Source: Sphaerolaimus hirsutus
Lineage: Eukaryota; Nematoda; Chromadorea; Monhysterida; Sphaerolaimidae
DNA: 64,000 bases
Assembly (NCBI GenBank): GCA_964036195.1
Contig: OZ038457.1
Coordinates: forward strand, 19,371,147 to 19,435,146
Direction of reading: 5' to 3'
Below are positions 1 to 10,615 of the stretch, one piece after another (position 1 is the first letter of the stretch; every line of letters begins with the position of its first letter). Under the pieces are notes generated by a model, which was given only the letters and a program-made list of their open reading frames with translations, searched no databases and was not told where the DNA came from. Both the position numbers and the translations under genes were made by a program.

Positions 1-1844
1 TTTTTTTAATGCAGTTTGGTGATGAACTTGTTTTGGGACACTTGGGCTGTTTTTAGAAAATTGTTAACTTTATACACAGTGACCCATGCTTTAGTGGGTC
101 GTTGGCAGCCGCCCCACTGGTGGATAGTGAAGGGGGTTGTTGGCAAGACATCCCCCAAAATTCAGCTTTATACTGCCATCACAGCTGGAGATATGGCTCT
201 CGTAGTGTAGCCAATCAAGTAGGTGGTTAACTTGTTTGGGACACCAAAAACGCCAAAAAAATTGTTGCATATAGGGCAACCCACCCTGTAGTGAGTCGCC
301 GTACCTCCCCCATTGTTGGAGAGTAGAGGGGTCTTACAACTATATATATACAAAGTTTCAGCTTTTTAACACCCCCATGGACGGAGATATTGCATTCGAA
401 GTGAAATAAAAAAATGGGTGGTGAACTTGTCCGGGAAGGTGTTTATGTACAAATGTACGAAATGAAATAAGGATGCTTTCATTGGGTCAGGCCTATAACG
501 CTTGTCAACCCATTATGCATGTAGATCCATTATAGACACATTATACCCGCAGGGGTAAGAAAGGGCGCGGTAACCCCACCCCAAACCGCCCAACTATCAC
601 TCTTTACCAGAGGCAAAATTTTTCGTTACTTTCCCCAGAACAGCCCCCCCCCCCCCGCAAATTGCATAGCTATCTATCATCTGGAGCGCTTTTGAGCAAT
701 TTTACCCCAATTTTCACACAAAAGTCTCTAATTTTCATATGTTTTAAAGATTTTCACCTTGAAAATCACTAGATAATGTGTTTTATTGCATATTTTCAGC
801 ATGCCGGGTGTAGTTAAATGCCTGCCGGTTCTAGATGCATAATGGGTTTACATGCGTAATGGCACAGGACCGCTTTCATTCGTTTTAATCCAGATTCATG
901 AATACACCATATCCATGTGTACAGAAACTTCTACACAGGTTATTATAAAATGAAAAGTTAGTTCAGCGGAGCTACCTATCATTTAATTAAATGGAACTCA
1001 AAAAAACAAAGTTATGATCTGAATAAGACAAGGCACAGGTGCAACACTTTCTGAGATCATAATGACCACGACAGATATCAGAAGAGAGTACAATGAATGA
1101 ATTTGACAGTTTAGACAAAAAGAAACCCACAAAGGGGCTTTCACGTAACTAGAAAACGACAAACACACAGAGTCGTTAAAAGTACCGAACTTTTTTCAAA
1201 GTATACGTAAAGTATTTGTTTTTTACTCGCCCCCTGAGTACAGAAAACGTAAAGTAAATTTTTTACTTTTACTCATGAGTAAACATGAGTAAAATATTTT
1301 TCATTCCAGAAAACGTCTTTTTGAGTATTTTTGAAAAATTTTGGCTCAATTATCACTCAAAATCACTCATTTTCGTACCATTTCAACCATTTTGACCTCC
1401 AAATTCACAAGTACATGTTTTGTGTGCCTATTTTTGATCTTTTTCTCTCCTATTTTTCGCTTTTTCACCCCCTTTCATTCCATCTATGCCTTGAAAAAGC
1501 CTACAAAAAACCTATCTGAAATACGAATTCTGTACTCGAGTACTTTCAAAAAGTATACGTAAAAGCGAGTACAGCTACTTTTTTCGAAGTATACGTAAAC
1601 GTATTTACTCAGTACTCGAGTATACATACTTTTTGAGTAAACGTAAATACGTTTGAACAACTATGCAAACACACTCTTATCCAAAAAGTATTCGAACGAA
1701 ATTGGCTTTTTGTGAATATGGCCTTATTTCGCGGGTCACAGAATTTTCCATTTTTCCATTTTTTGAAACACAGATGTTTCTCCAATTTTTGGTTGACCCC
1801 TCCCCCTTCCAACCACACCCACGCAGCATTAGCCACGAAAACCA
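1..1844. other. Non-coding left flank, repeat-rich
   Basis: I see no convincing coding exon here. Positions about 10-470 hold degenerate repeat sequence that resembles part of the nicotinic receptor intron near 60530-60890 in inverted orientation. Positions about 485-872 form a repeat with a second copy at 42311-42688. Positions about 1150-1660 are a low-complexity stretch in which a motif like AAAGTATACGTAAA and its complement recur. The open frames here are AT-rich, lack family resemblance and lack splice context. Confidence 0.6.
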
Positions 1845-4800
1845 TCACTTGAGTTTGTCGATGAGCGACGTGTTGCTGTGCTGCGACGACCTGGGCGAGC
1901 GGCGCACCGGCGCCAACTCGGGCTCGGGGCTCAGTGGCACCGCCGCCGACCGTTCGGCGCGCCTGCGAAAAGACGATATTTAGAGTGAGTGAAATATTGT
2001 AATGCTTATTTACAGTGTGGCTGCGGGATTAGCGCAGAGTGTGCATTTCAATGTGTGCATTTCAATGTGCAAAAGTAAATTTGCAGGATCGTAACCGCTT
2101 TCTCGTTGTTGTTTTCCCATGCGTTGCTGATGTTGTTTTTGTTATTCAAGTAAAGCACATTTTACTGTTAAGATTGCGGTCAGCGATAGTGCTCTACAAA
2201 AGGATCATAAATTTGACCCAGCAGCTGTGGGCAACAATCACCGCATGGCAACCGCGGCACACGCGCGCGCGCGCCAATGCATGAGCGGCTGTCTGGCTCG
2301 CGCACGACTGGCGCCAGTTGTTTTGTTCGGACGCGTGCTACTAGCGTTCCAAAATCCCTGGAGTTTATTTTGATTTATTTTTTAATATAGCTATGTTTGA
2401 ATATCACATAAACAATAAATAATATAAAAAATAGTATTTTTTATGTATATTTACTCCAGGTTTACTCCAATTATGTTATGAAAAGAACATAAACAAATCT
2501 GATTTATTTTTATGCCAATTTTCATAAGTTTTTTTCTAGAGATTTAATTATTTTTTGATAATTAATTATTTATTTAATATTTTTTCTTAGAGCGATTTTC
2601 TGAGATTATATTAAATTATATTTTCTGAAGTCATTTTCGGAACACTAGTCGCTGCACTCTGTAGAATGTAGACACGCGCAGCACCGGCATGCACGCGCGT
2701 GTGCCGCGGTTGCCATGCGGTGTTTGTTGCCATGCGGTGTTTGTTGCCATGCGGTTATTCGCCATAAATTTTCCGGCACAAACTTTGGCGGGCGTCTAGC
2801 CGCGGGTCTGCCCCTTTTAGCTGCCTTCACAATTGGCACAGACGGGATCGCATCTGCATTCGCATTGCCACTGGATCGCGTCTCATCGTGGTGCTGAGTG
2901 GACACGATGTGGAGCTCGCTGGACGAGCACTGGGACTCGTTGTTCACCTCGTCCCTGGTGCTCGTGTCGGCCAGATCTGCGTCAATGGTATAAGAGGTGA
3001 CGAAATATTGGTGTATATGATGAAATAAAACATGTTATTTATTTGTGGAATATGGCTCGTTTTGCAAGGCTTGCAGCATACGCAATTTCCCATCGTCCAT
3101 AATTCGTACGGTATAGTTTTCAATGTCGTCGTCGATATTTTCACAATTTTCCACACCCATTTTTTACTAATAGGAAAATAACGTCATTATTCAGCGCCCC
3201 AACACTTTTCACCACTGGGCACATAATTCCATTTCTAACCCACCAGCATTATTATCAGCAGCCAACCTCTTGCGTTCACGCTGCAGCACTTGGTCAAAAT
3301 GACGCTTCTTTGCGTTGAGCGCGCTCGAAAACTGCACAAAAGATCAGTTTGACACAATTATAGGATGTGGGTGGAAAATGTTTGGTAAGAAGGACAATTT
3401 GGGTCACCTTGCCAAACAGGGAAGATTCTATTTGTTCGCTCTTGCGTACACTGGCTTCGAGATCCTGAAAGAGTAGCACTCGATGACTTCGTCTGTCGCT
3501 TATCGTCACTCAAAGAAACACGGGCTAAATGCACCAAAAACACCCAATCCACCTTCAAAATGGCGTCATTCTGCGATTTCAAATCCGTCACAATCTTGTC
3601 ACTTTTGTCACACTGCTGTCTGGTTTGTTCACTCAGTTCGGCCACTTGGTGCAATGTTTCAACTAGGGCGCGGGCATTGTCACTGGTAGTAATTCTGTGA
3701 AGTTCTATGCGACCCAGTTCCATCTGGAACGAGGGGGGGGGTAAATCCAGTGAATGCTGGGTACCCTACATCCTCGAATAAGTCCCAGGGGAGTTATTTT
3801 TGCGTCAGAATTTTTGAGGGGGGAGTTATTTTGTTTCCTCACCTGGCGAACAGAGAGTTATTCAAGGGGGAGAGTTTTTCAAACGGGGAGTTACTCAAGG
3901 GGCCAGATTTAATACTCCCTACAGATTTGTAGGGTAGGGCGTACGCCCGATAGATTTTTCAAAGTTCAGCCGCATCGACGCACATGCACCGAGAGCAAGG
4001 CGGTTCATAAAATACACGAAACTATCCCTTAAGGTCGCCGATATTGCAATATGACGGTTATCGCTTCGATTTTGGCTCGGAAATCACGATTTCGTCATTT
4101 CGTGGCCGTCTGCCAATTCGTTTTTTATGTTATTTTGTCGGGCAGGTTACTCGCAAAAGTCGCGCTTTTGTACGCTCATGCATGCATTTCTTTCTTGTCG
4201 CTGCCCTCATGGTTTCGGTTGCAGACAGTGAACACTAAAAAAGTGACCCCCTGACTACACAAAAGCGTGACCTATGCGAGTAACCCGCCCGACAAAATAA
4301 AATAAAAAACGAATTGGCAGACGGGCAATAAATGACGAAATCGTGATTTCCGGGCCAAAATCGAAGTTATATACGTCATATTGCAATATCGGCAACCTTA
4401 AGGGATGGTTTCGTATATTTTACGAACCGCCTTGCTCTCGGTGCATGTGCGTCGATGCGGTTAAACTTTAAAAAATCTGTCGGGCGTATTAAATCCGTCT
4501 GCCCTACCCTACAAATCTGTAGGGAGTATTAAATCTGGCCTAAGGGGGCTGATTCGATGATTTGCAATATATTAACTCGAGCTACACTCACCTGAAGACC
4601 GTCCGCTAGCATCCGAACCCAGGAAACTGCCTGAGAGAGAAATTGCGCTTGCATTAAAAATTGCATTCAAGGAAAAAATACATGAAAGGAGAAAAGTGAA
4701 AAAAACAGCCAACAAAAAGTGCAGATTCTTGTTCTCTAACAATCTGCAATTTGACATCGGTCGAGGAATCAAACACAGCAGAGATCAAATCCGAAACGCC

Positions 4801-5365
4801 CTCGCCGCCAAAGTCTGCAACAGACAGAAGAAATTCAGGACTTGGGAAAGTGTTAACAGCTTTTTGCACTCAGATGATGCATTTGAATATGCAAAAGCTA
4901 GTTTGTAAGACGATAACCGGGGAGCCCTGGCATCGCCAACTGCAAAGATATGACAAAAAATACACACAAACGAGCACAGAAAATTTTTTTTGCGAGAGCA
5001 CCGCAACGGTGCTGGTTCACTGTGCCTTTGGCCTCACACACACTAGTTGACATCCACACCAAATGTCAACTGGTCCCGATCCCAATTCCAAGCAATTCCA
5101 TTTGAACGCCGTTCGTTGGCTCGCCAGCAAGCTTTTGAATTGGGATGGGACCAGTGGACATTTGGGTTGACGTCAACTAACGTATGGGGCCTTTGCATCA
5201 CCAGCCGCCACTCGAAACCCGCAACATACCGTCAGATCCATACACTCGTGCGCTATCATCCATAACCGTGAGTCGTACATGTTTTCCGGCGGCATCCTCA
5301 TGTCCAGCATCGGCCAGGACAAACACAGGCGGGTTTGAATCGCGGTGCCGCCAGAAACGACGCAT
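1845..5365 (-). CDS. XRCC4-superfamily end-joining factor (probably XRCC4), 8 exons
   Basis: Exons in coding order: 5365-5230, 4814-4714, 4630-4592, 3723-3553, 3464-3408, 3331-3244, 2976-2784, 1962-1845. They join in phase to 903 nt, 300 residues (vertebrate XRCC4 is about 335). Residues 1-100 fit the beta-rich head domain. Residues 93-150 (start MELGRIELHR) align with the XRCC4 strand-helix transition, and residues 150-197 with its long coiled coil (SLFGKFSSALNAKKRHF). The tail has a basic stretch at 248-263 (KAAKRGRPAARRPPKR), a likely nuclear signal, and ends SLIDKLK. In the family, XRCC4 scaffolds DNA ligase IV in non-homologous end joining. PAXX is the alternative; the head also resembles it. 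The head is short between exons 1 and 2, where XRCC4 has about 25 more residues, so a small exon may be missing from intron 1. Start is the first Met before the conserved head. Confidence 0.62.
3903..4538. mobile_element. Long-TIR foldback element
   Basis: A 640-bp stretch reads as two imperfect inverted arms of about 280 bp. Left arm begins GCCAGATTTAATACTCCCTA; the right arm ends with its complement. It sits inside intron 3 of the XRCC4-like gene. It also interrupts a TCGAATAAGTCCC-type element, whose left part is at about 3763-3900 and whose possible right remnant is near 4541-4580. No open reading frame of known type is visible. Confidence 0.7.
5036..5182. mobile_element. ACACTAGTTGACA foldback MITE
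   Basis: Short element with inverted ends (ACACTAGTTGACATC and its approximate complement) and a palindromic interior (GTCAACTGGTCCCGATCCCA ... inverted). Relatives lie at 8208-8395 and 41277-41452. It lies in intron 1 of the XRCC4-like gene. Confidence 0.6.
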
Positions 5366-5599
5366 CGCTGGTTTGCTGAATCTGCGAAACACTTGAGTTG
5401 ACGGAGGAGGAAAAATACTTCCGATTCTGTCAACTGAATGCTTTTTATAAATAAGTATATCTGTTCGGTAAAAAAGCTCCCTGAGCAAGCATTTTTGAAA
5501 AGAAACGGCATCGCGACGTAACCAAACTTGAAATTCAGTTGGCAGATAAATATGCAACGATGGGGGGGGGGTATGTGATGCAAGGGAATAAGTCTAGAT

Positions 5600-5653
5600 T
5601 AGGGTTGAAACTATACTGGCTTATCGATACGGCAGTATCGTTTGAACCCTAAT
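5600..5653. mobile_element. TAGGGTTCAAACG-family element (short core)
   Basis: Begins TAGGGTTGAAAC and ends GTTTGAACCCTA with only about 30 bp between the ends. It occupies the same position, relative to the duplicated XRCC4-like exon 1, as the longer element at 9403-9525, so one insertion predates the duplication. Confidence 0.65.
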
Positions 5654-6298
5654 CTCGATCGACGGGGACGCATTAACCCAAAACAAACAATATGTATAAA
5701 TACGGATACGTTATAAATGCCGCGCGCAGTTTATTCTTCACCCGCAAACATAAAATATCTTTTTCATAAAAGTGTATAATATTCAAACTTTTTCATAAAT
5801 GTATACACATAAAAGTGTATAATACAAAAAAATTGTTACAAAAATGTGGGGGTTATTCGAGGGGGGATATATTTTTCCTCACAGGGATAATTATAGTTGA
5901 GTGTGTGATTGTGAGTGATCACTTCCAGTGAGTGACATCACATGTTAAGGCTGTTTAAGTGACACACATAGGCCAGTATTTACGATAATCACAAGTGAAC
6001 AGTCCACAATGAATACTGAATAAACACAACAACACCAGCTGGCTCCCACATGGGGCTGAGGGACCCCAAAACAATTCCCTTAACTTTATTCTAACGGAAT
6101 TTTTCAAGGGGGCGTATTCAAGCGATTTACTATCTATAGCAACCACCGGAGGGGTCTAAATTCACTAAACCCGTGATTCCACAGTGTATATAAAGCCAAT
6201 AAAAATATTACAATGAATAGACCAAATAAGAAAATATCAAGCGCCGTTCTAAGATGCACGGGCCAAATGCAGAATAAAAGAACAGCAAAAGCGGCCAC
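5654..6298. other. Spacer between the two XRCC4-like copies
   Basis: About 650 bases of AT-rich sequence. It contains sequence shared with the region 9530-9625 upstream of the duplicate copy (GATACGTT...GCGCAGTTTATTCTT), marking the edge of the duplication. I see no exon equivalent to XRCC4-like exons 5-8 here. Confidence 0.5.
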
Positions 6299-9038
6299 CT
6301 TCAAAATGGTTTTCAAATCCGTCACAATTCTGTCACACAGCAGTCTGTTTTGTTCACCGAGTTCGGCCACGTGGTGCAACGTGTCAACTAGTTCGCGTCC
6401 ATTGTCATGGGCAGCATGCAGTTCTATACGGCCCAGTTCCTTCTGCATCGGCGGGAGCGGGGGGTTGAGTGGATTTGGACCCGTGCGGTGGTTCCATGTG
6501 TTTTGTAGATTTGGACCCCGCGGGGGTTCATATAGATAGTAAATCGCTCCTCCGGAGGGATAGATAGCTGAAAAGAAAAAAAAAAATTTTTTTTTGGGGG
6601 GGGGGTTTAGGGTGTCAACAAAAACTTTTTGGCGGAAAACGGAAACGGAAACGGAAAAAAATTTACACTTGCCGGAAAACGGAAACGGAAACGGAAAAAT
6701 TTTTGCACCTGCCGGAAAACGGAAAACGGAAAAATGGAAGGCCGGAAAACGGAAACGGAAACGGAAAAATTTGCTTAAATTATGCCGGAAACGGAAAAAA
6801 TTTGCTGAAATTTTGCCGGAAACGGAAAAAAAATTGCAGAAATTTATCCAGAAATAATTTTTTTTGCAGAAATCGTGCTAGAAATAGGAACAATTCACAT
6901 AATTGAGAACCTGCATGCATGTTTACCAGTTTGGCTGAAACAGAAAACAGAGAATTGAGTCAGAAAATGGAAAAAAGTTGGAAAAAATGACAATTGAGCC
7001 GGAAAACGGAAAAAAAGCAGAAAAACTTAAATTTTAGCCGGAAAACGGAAAATGATCCGGAAAAACGGAAACGGAAACGGAAAAAAAATTTAGCAGCCGG
7101 AAAACGGAAACGGAAACGGAAAAAAATTTGCCTGCGGAAAGCGGAAACGGAAAACGGAAAACGGAAAGTTGACACCCTAGGGGGGTTCGCGGGGGTTCAA
7201 TATATCGGCTTTTCCGAGGTATAAAAGGAAAAAGGGGGAAAAATCGCTAAAAGTAGGATAAAAACAGCTAAAAATAGGATAAGTACATATAGTACAAAAA
7301 TAGACGAAAATAGGCAATACGGAACATGAATTAGAATTTTGAAAATGAAAAACTATAAAAAAAGTACGAAAATTAGCGATTTTGAGCGAAAATTGGGGCA
7401 AAATTTCCTTAAAATCGCTCCAGATACATAGATAGCTGGCGGATTTGGGGGGTAACCCCCAACCCCCAACCCCCCCTCCCTACTTAGCCCCTGGGTGGTT
7501 CATATGGATAGTAAATCGTTCCTCCGGGGGATAGATAGCTGAACAATGTCCTTTTTGGGGGCGCGGGCTGTTGAGATTGTAGGGTTCAAACGGAATGCCT
7601 ATCCCGATTCCGAATCCCGGAAAATTTCGGGATTTGGCGGTCCCGATTCAGATCATCTCAAAAAACGAATCCCGAATAAAAAGGATCGATAAAGGTTTAA
7701 AAAGTTTTGGTCGATTTAGTGAGGGGGGGGGCGTTCAAGGGATAGTGGCCAAAAAATTTGCCTATGGAGAGATAGATGGTTGAAGCGTTTGTGGGGGTCA
7801 CACCCCACACTGAACCCCTGGGCGGAAGGGAAATGGGTATGTTAAAATGAGGTACACTCACCTGGTGAAGGTCCGTGGGAATCTGAACCCAGGATACTGC
7901 CTGAAAGCCTGGGTGGATATTCAAGGGTAAAAATGGTAGAAAAGGAACGAAAACAACTAACAAAAAGTTCAGGTGATTCTCTAACAATTCGCAACTTCAC
8001 ATCGCTGGACGAATCGAACACAGCCGAGATCAAATCGGCGACGCCCTCGCCATCAAAGTCTGGAAATTCACTGAGCTTGGGAATGCGATCACAGCATTTG
8101 TGCACCGAGACAACTCGTTTGCAAGACGATAACCGTGGAGACATGACATAGAAACCCACAAAAATATTAGAAAACGACAATCACCAGGTAGCATTGTAAA
8201 TGGCCCACACACACTAGTTGACATCAAAATTCGTGTCAACTAGATTTTGGTTAATCTTGTGATTTCAACTTTCATATGACAGAGCAACGTTAATTTAATA
8301 TATAGACACTTAACTTTTTGCGCTTTTAGTTGACGCAAATATGAGATGCCAACTAGTGGTTGGGCCCACATACACTAGTTGACACAGAATTTTGATGTAA
8401 ACAAGTCTGTGGGCCCAAGGACGTATCCAGGGGGGCGAGAACTATCCTTCCAGGGGGGACGTATCCTTCCCGGGGTGAGAACTAAAAAATCTCCGAAAAT
8501 GCAACTTTTCCTATGTTTTTCGATGTTTCTCAAAAATTTCGCGCGCAAGCGTGCAATTTCTTCCCCATGCATTGTATTTGCAGCGGATCGGTCCCTGTAA
8601 ATTAAAATCCTTGGAAATGAACACATTTTTACGAAGTTCGCTATAATGTCTGTATATTTACATACATATAAAGCGGTTCCTGGCGCTGACGCCAACGCCA
8701 ATAGCGCCATGGAGTGACGCCTTTGTATGGCGCTAGCGCCAAAACGCCTTTCTGTCCCTATATAGAGAAAATTTTTAGGGGGGGGCTGAGCCCCCCCCCC
8801 CCGTTCGCCGACCCTCGTAAACAAGCAGCCCTCCCCGCTCAAAAATCCTGGATACGTCAGCGTATAGCACGTCGTCAAAAGCACGTATAACGCACAGCAT
8901 ACCGTGAGCCCTATACACCCTCGCATTATCGTCCACAACAGTGAGTCGCACATGTTTTCTGATGACGTACTCCGGTTCCGCATCGGCCAGCACGAATACC
9001 GGCGGGTCGGAATCTCGGTGCAGCCAGAAACGACGCAT
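6299..9038 (-). CDS. Tandem duplicate of the XRCC4-like N-terminal exons
   Basis: Exons 9038-8903, 8059-7962, 7900-7862 and 6442-6299 match exons 1-4 of the downstream XRCC4-like gene in order, splice phase and sequence. Exon 1 is 136 nt in both copies and exon 3 is 39 nt in both. Exon 2 is one codon shorter and exon 4 nine codons shorter, so all length changes keep frame. No stop or frameshift is visible in the four exons. I find no duplicate of exons 5-8. Exon 4 ends in phase 0, as does its counterpart, so it could splice in frame to exon 5 at 3464 and supply an alternative head domain. Otherwise it is a recent truncated copy. The duplication also includes upstream non-coding sequence: the stretch after 5365 resembles that after 9038, out to about 5765 and 9625. 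Confidence 0.5.
6608..7179. mobile_element. TAGGGTGTCAA element with GGAAAC core
   Basis: Ends TAGGGTGTCAAC and GTTGACACCCTA are inverted repeats, flanked by an exact 8-bp direct repeat GGGGGGTT (6600-6607, 7180-7187). The 572-bp interior is an iterated CCGGAAAACGGAAACGG motif. The 8-bp duplication fits hAT-type transposition. It is inserted in a copy of the CAGGGGTCTCC-type repeat. Confidence 0.85.
7187..7560. repeat. CAGGGGTCTCC-type repeat, degraded
   Basis: The stretch has the family's signature blocks: GGGGGTTCAATATAT, then AAAATCGCTAAAAGTAGG, then GATAGATAGCTGGCGGATTT and poly-C. The same blocks occur at 10123-10615, 19305-19530 and 32775-32880. It was split by the GGAAAC-core element at 6608-7179. 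Confidence 0.55.
7580..7690. mobile_element. TAGGGTTCAAACG-family half element
   Basis: Starts TAGGGTTCAAACGGAAT and continues with CCCGATTC/GGGATT motifs, but no matching right end follows. A truncated or rearranged copy. Confidence 0.45.
8208..8395. mobile_element. ACACTAGTTGACA MITE
   Basis: Contains several inverted copies of ACACTAGTTGACA and GTGTCAACTAG around an AT-rich interior. It lies at the position matching the element at 5036-5182 in the duplicated unit, so the insertion may predate the duplication. Confidence 0.5.
8415..8860. mobile_element. CAGGGACGTAGCC-family element
   Basis: Ends CAAGGACGTATCCAGGGGGG and (complement) CTGACGTATCCAGGATTTTT. The interior has the GCGCGCAAGCG block, a GGCGCCA block and poly-G/poly-C runs, as in the better copies at 26769, 31208, 32013 and 54766. 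I do not see a clean target duplication at this copy. It lies in intron 1 of the duplicated XRCC4-like exons. Confidence 0.65.
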
Positions 9039-9402
9039 AGCTGATTTGTTGAAACTGCGAAAGAATTGAGTTGACGGAGGCGGAAAATACGTCCCATTCT
9101 GTCAACTCAGGGGCATCCAATGGGGTGGGGCAGGGTAGCGATTTACTACCTATTCGACCCTCCCTATGGTCAAAACCTTAAGGACCCGTGTGTCAACTGA
9201 AAGTTGTTTTTACTGACAGATATTGCAAAAAAGTGATAAGGGCAAATCCCTCGAAGAAGCATCTACCAAAGAAAACGTGCACAAAATGGCAACTAAAGGG
9301 CACCCCGATGCAACCAAACTTTAAATTCAGTTAACAGAGCACAGATGCAACAGGGGGGGGGGGGGGGGGGGATTTATGTGACGCAAGCGATAAGGTCTTG
9401 AT

Positions 9403-9525
9403 TAGGATTCAAACGACACTTGCTTTTCGATACCGGCACTGTCACTTGAATTTTTATTACCGATACCGGAAAGTAACACCATATCGTCTATACCGACATC
9501 GATACGGTGGTACCGTTTGAACCCT
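9403..9525. mobile_element. TAGGGTTCAAACG-family element (expanded core)
   Basis: Ends TAGGATTCAAACGACA and CGTTTGAACCCTA. The core has iterated GATACCGG/TATCG motifs. It is the duplicate counterpart of the shorter element at 5600-5653. Confidence 0.65.
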
Positions 9526-10122
9526 AGTCTCGTTCGACAGGGACCAATTGACCCGCCACCAATACGCATACAGATACGTTGCAAATACCTCGCGCAGTTT
9601 ATTCTTTACCGGCAATAATAAAATATATAATTACGTGCTTATGTACAGCGTTTTGCGATACAAATATTCCGATTTACAAAACGAAAAATCCCAGTAACCA
9701 CACTGTACATAATCACAAAAACCAGATAAAATTAACCCCAAGCGACTCAAGTAATACTATTGCACAACACAAAAATGAAAAAAATTGTGAAATTGATACA
9801 CCACAGAGAACGTGTGATAAAAACGCAATAAATAAATGTATGAAATGCACGAACTTTCACCAGTCGATCGATTTAGCAGTGGTGATTTTTGATTCTGAAG
9901 CTGACTTTTGAGGTCTATTTTATGTTCATCAAACGATTTCAGGGGCCAATCCCGCATCATGTAAAATGTGAAGTACTAAAAAAATTCTAAATCTAAATTA
10001 TTTAATATTATGTAAAATGTGAGATGCCCACTGCCCAGTAAAACAAAAAGAGTATTTTACGGATAACTTCACAGTTTACCCGCCATTAAACAAATTTGTC
10101 AGTCATTGACATAACATCTAAG

Positions 10123-10615
10123 CAGGGGTCTCCTAGGGGGGGGGGGGCTGTTGGGGGGGCTGCCCCCCCCCAAATCCGCCAGCTATCTAACTATCCCGGA
10201 GGCCGCTCAGCTATCTATCTATCCCGAGGCAAAATTTTTGGCTACTACCCCCAAAGACCCCCCCCCCCAAATCGCTCAGCTATCTATCTATCTGGAGTGG
10301 TTTTTGAGGAATTTCCCCCAATTTTCGAACAAAATCCCTAATTTTTGCACCTTTTAATCGTTTTTCACCTTCAAAATCGTGCTCTCCAGCTATATGCATG
10401 GTTATATGCCTGTTTTTAGCCATTTTAAACCTACTTTTAACCAATTACTAGCGATTTTTTCCACTTTCGGCCTTTTATGCACTGAAAAAGCCTGTATATT
10501 TTGCCACCGCGAGCCCCCCCCCCCCCCAGAAAATTTTTTCAGCTATCTATCCCTCGGGAGGAGCGATTTGCTATCTATCTAGCCCACGCGAGGGCCAAAA
10601 TCTTGGAGACCCCTG
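10123..10615. mobile_element. CAGGGGTCTCC element
   Basis: Ends CAGGGGTCTCC and GGAGACCCCTG are inverted, flanked by an exact 8-bp repeat CATCTAAG (10115-10122, 10616-10623). The interior carries poly-G/poly-C runs, CTATCTATCTATCCC blocks and an AAAATCG-rich middle. This is the best full copy of a family seen in fragments throughout the window. The 8-bp duplication fits hAT. Confidence 0.85.

Noticed and set aside
2645-2783. Extension of the XRCC4-like exon 7 frame to 2645
   Set aside because: The extension is a tandem GCCATGCGGTGTTTGTT repeat. A donor at 2783 joins in phase to the last exon and yields a basic stretch followed by a plausible tail.
3035-3160. A 41-codon minus-strand frame starting MGVENCENIDDD between XRCC4-like exons 6 and 7
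   Set aside because: Its only upstream acceptor-like site puts a TAA in frame at once. Joining 3244 directly to 2976 is in phase and gives a continuous tail, so the segment is not needed.
6134-6298. Hydrophobic extension of the duplicate exon 4 (membrane-like frame to 6134)
   Set aside because: It begins after the conserved donor AAG|GTGG shared with the intact copy, so it is intron read-through.
6594-7224. Lys/Asn/Gly-rich frames at the GGAAAC runs
   Set aside because: Microsatellite translation inside a transposable element.
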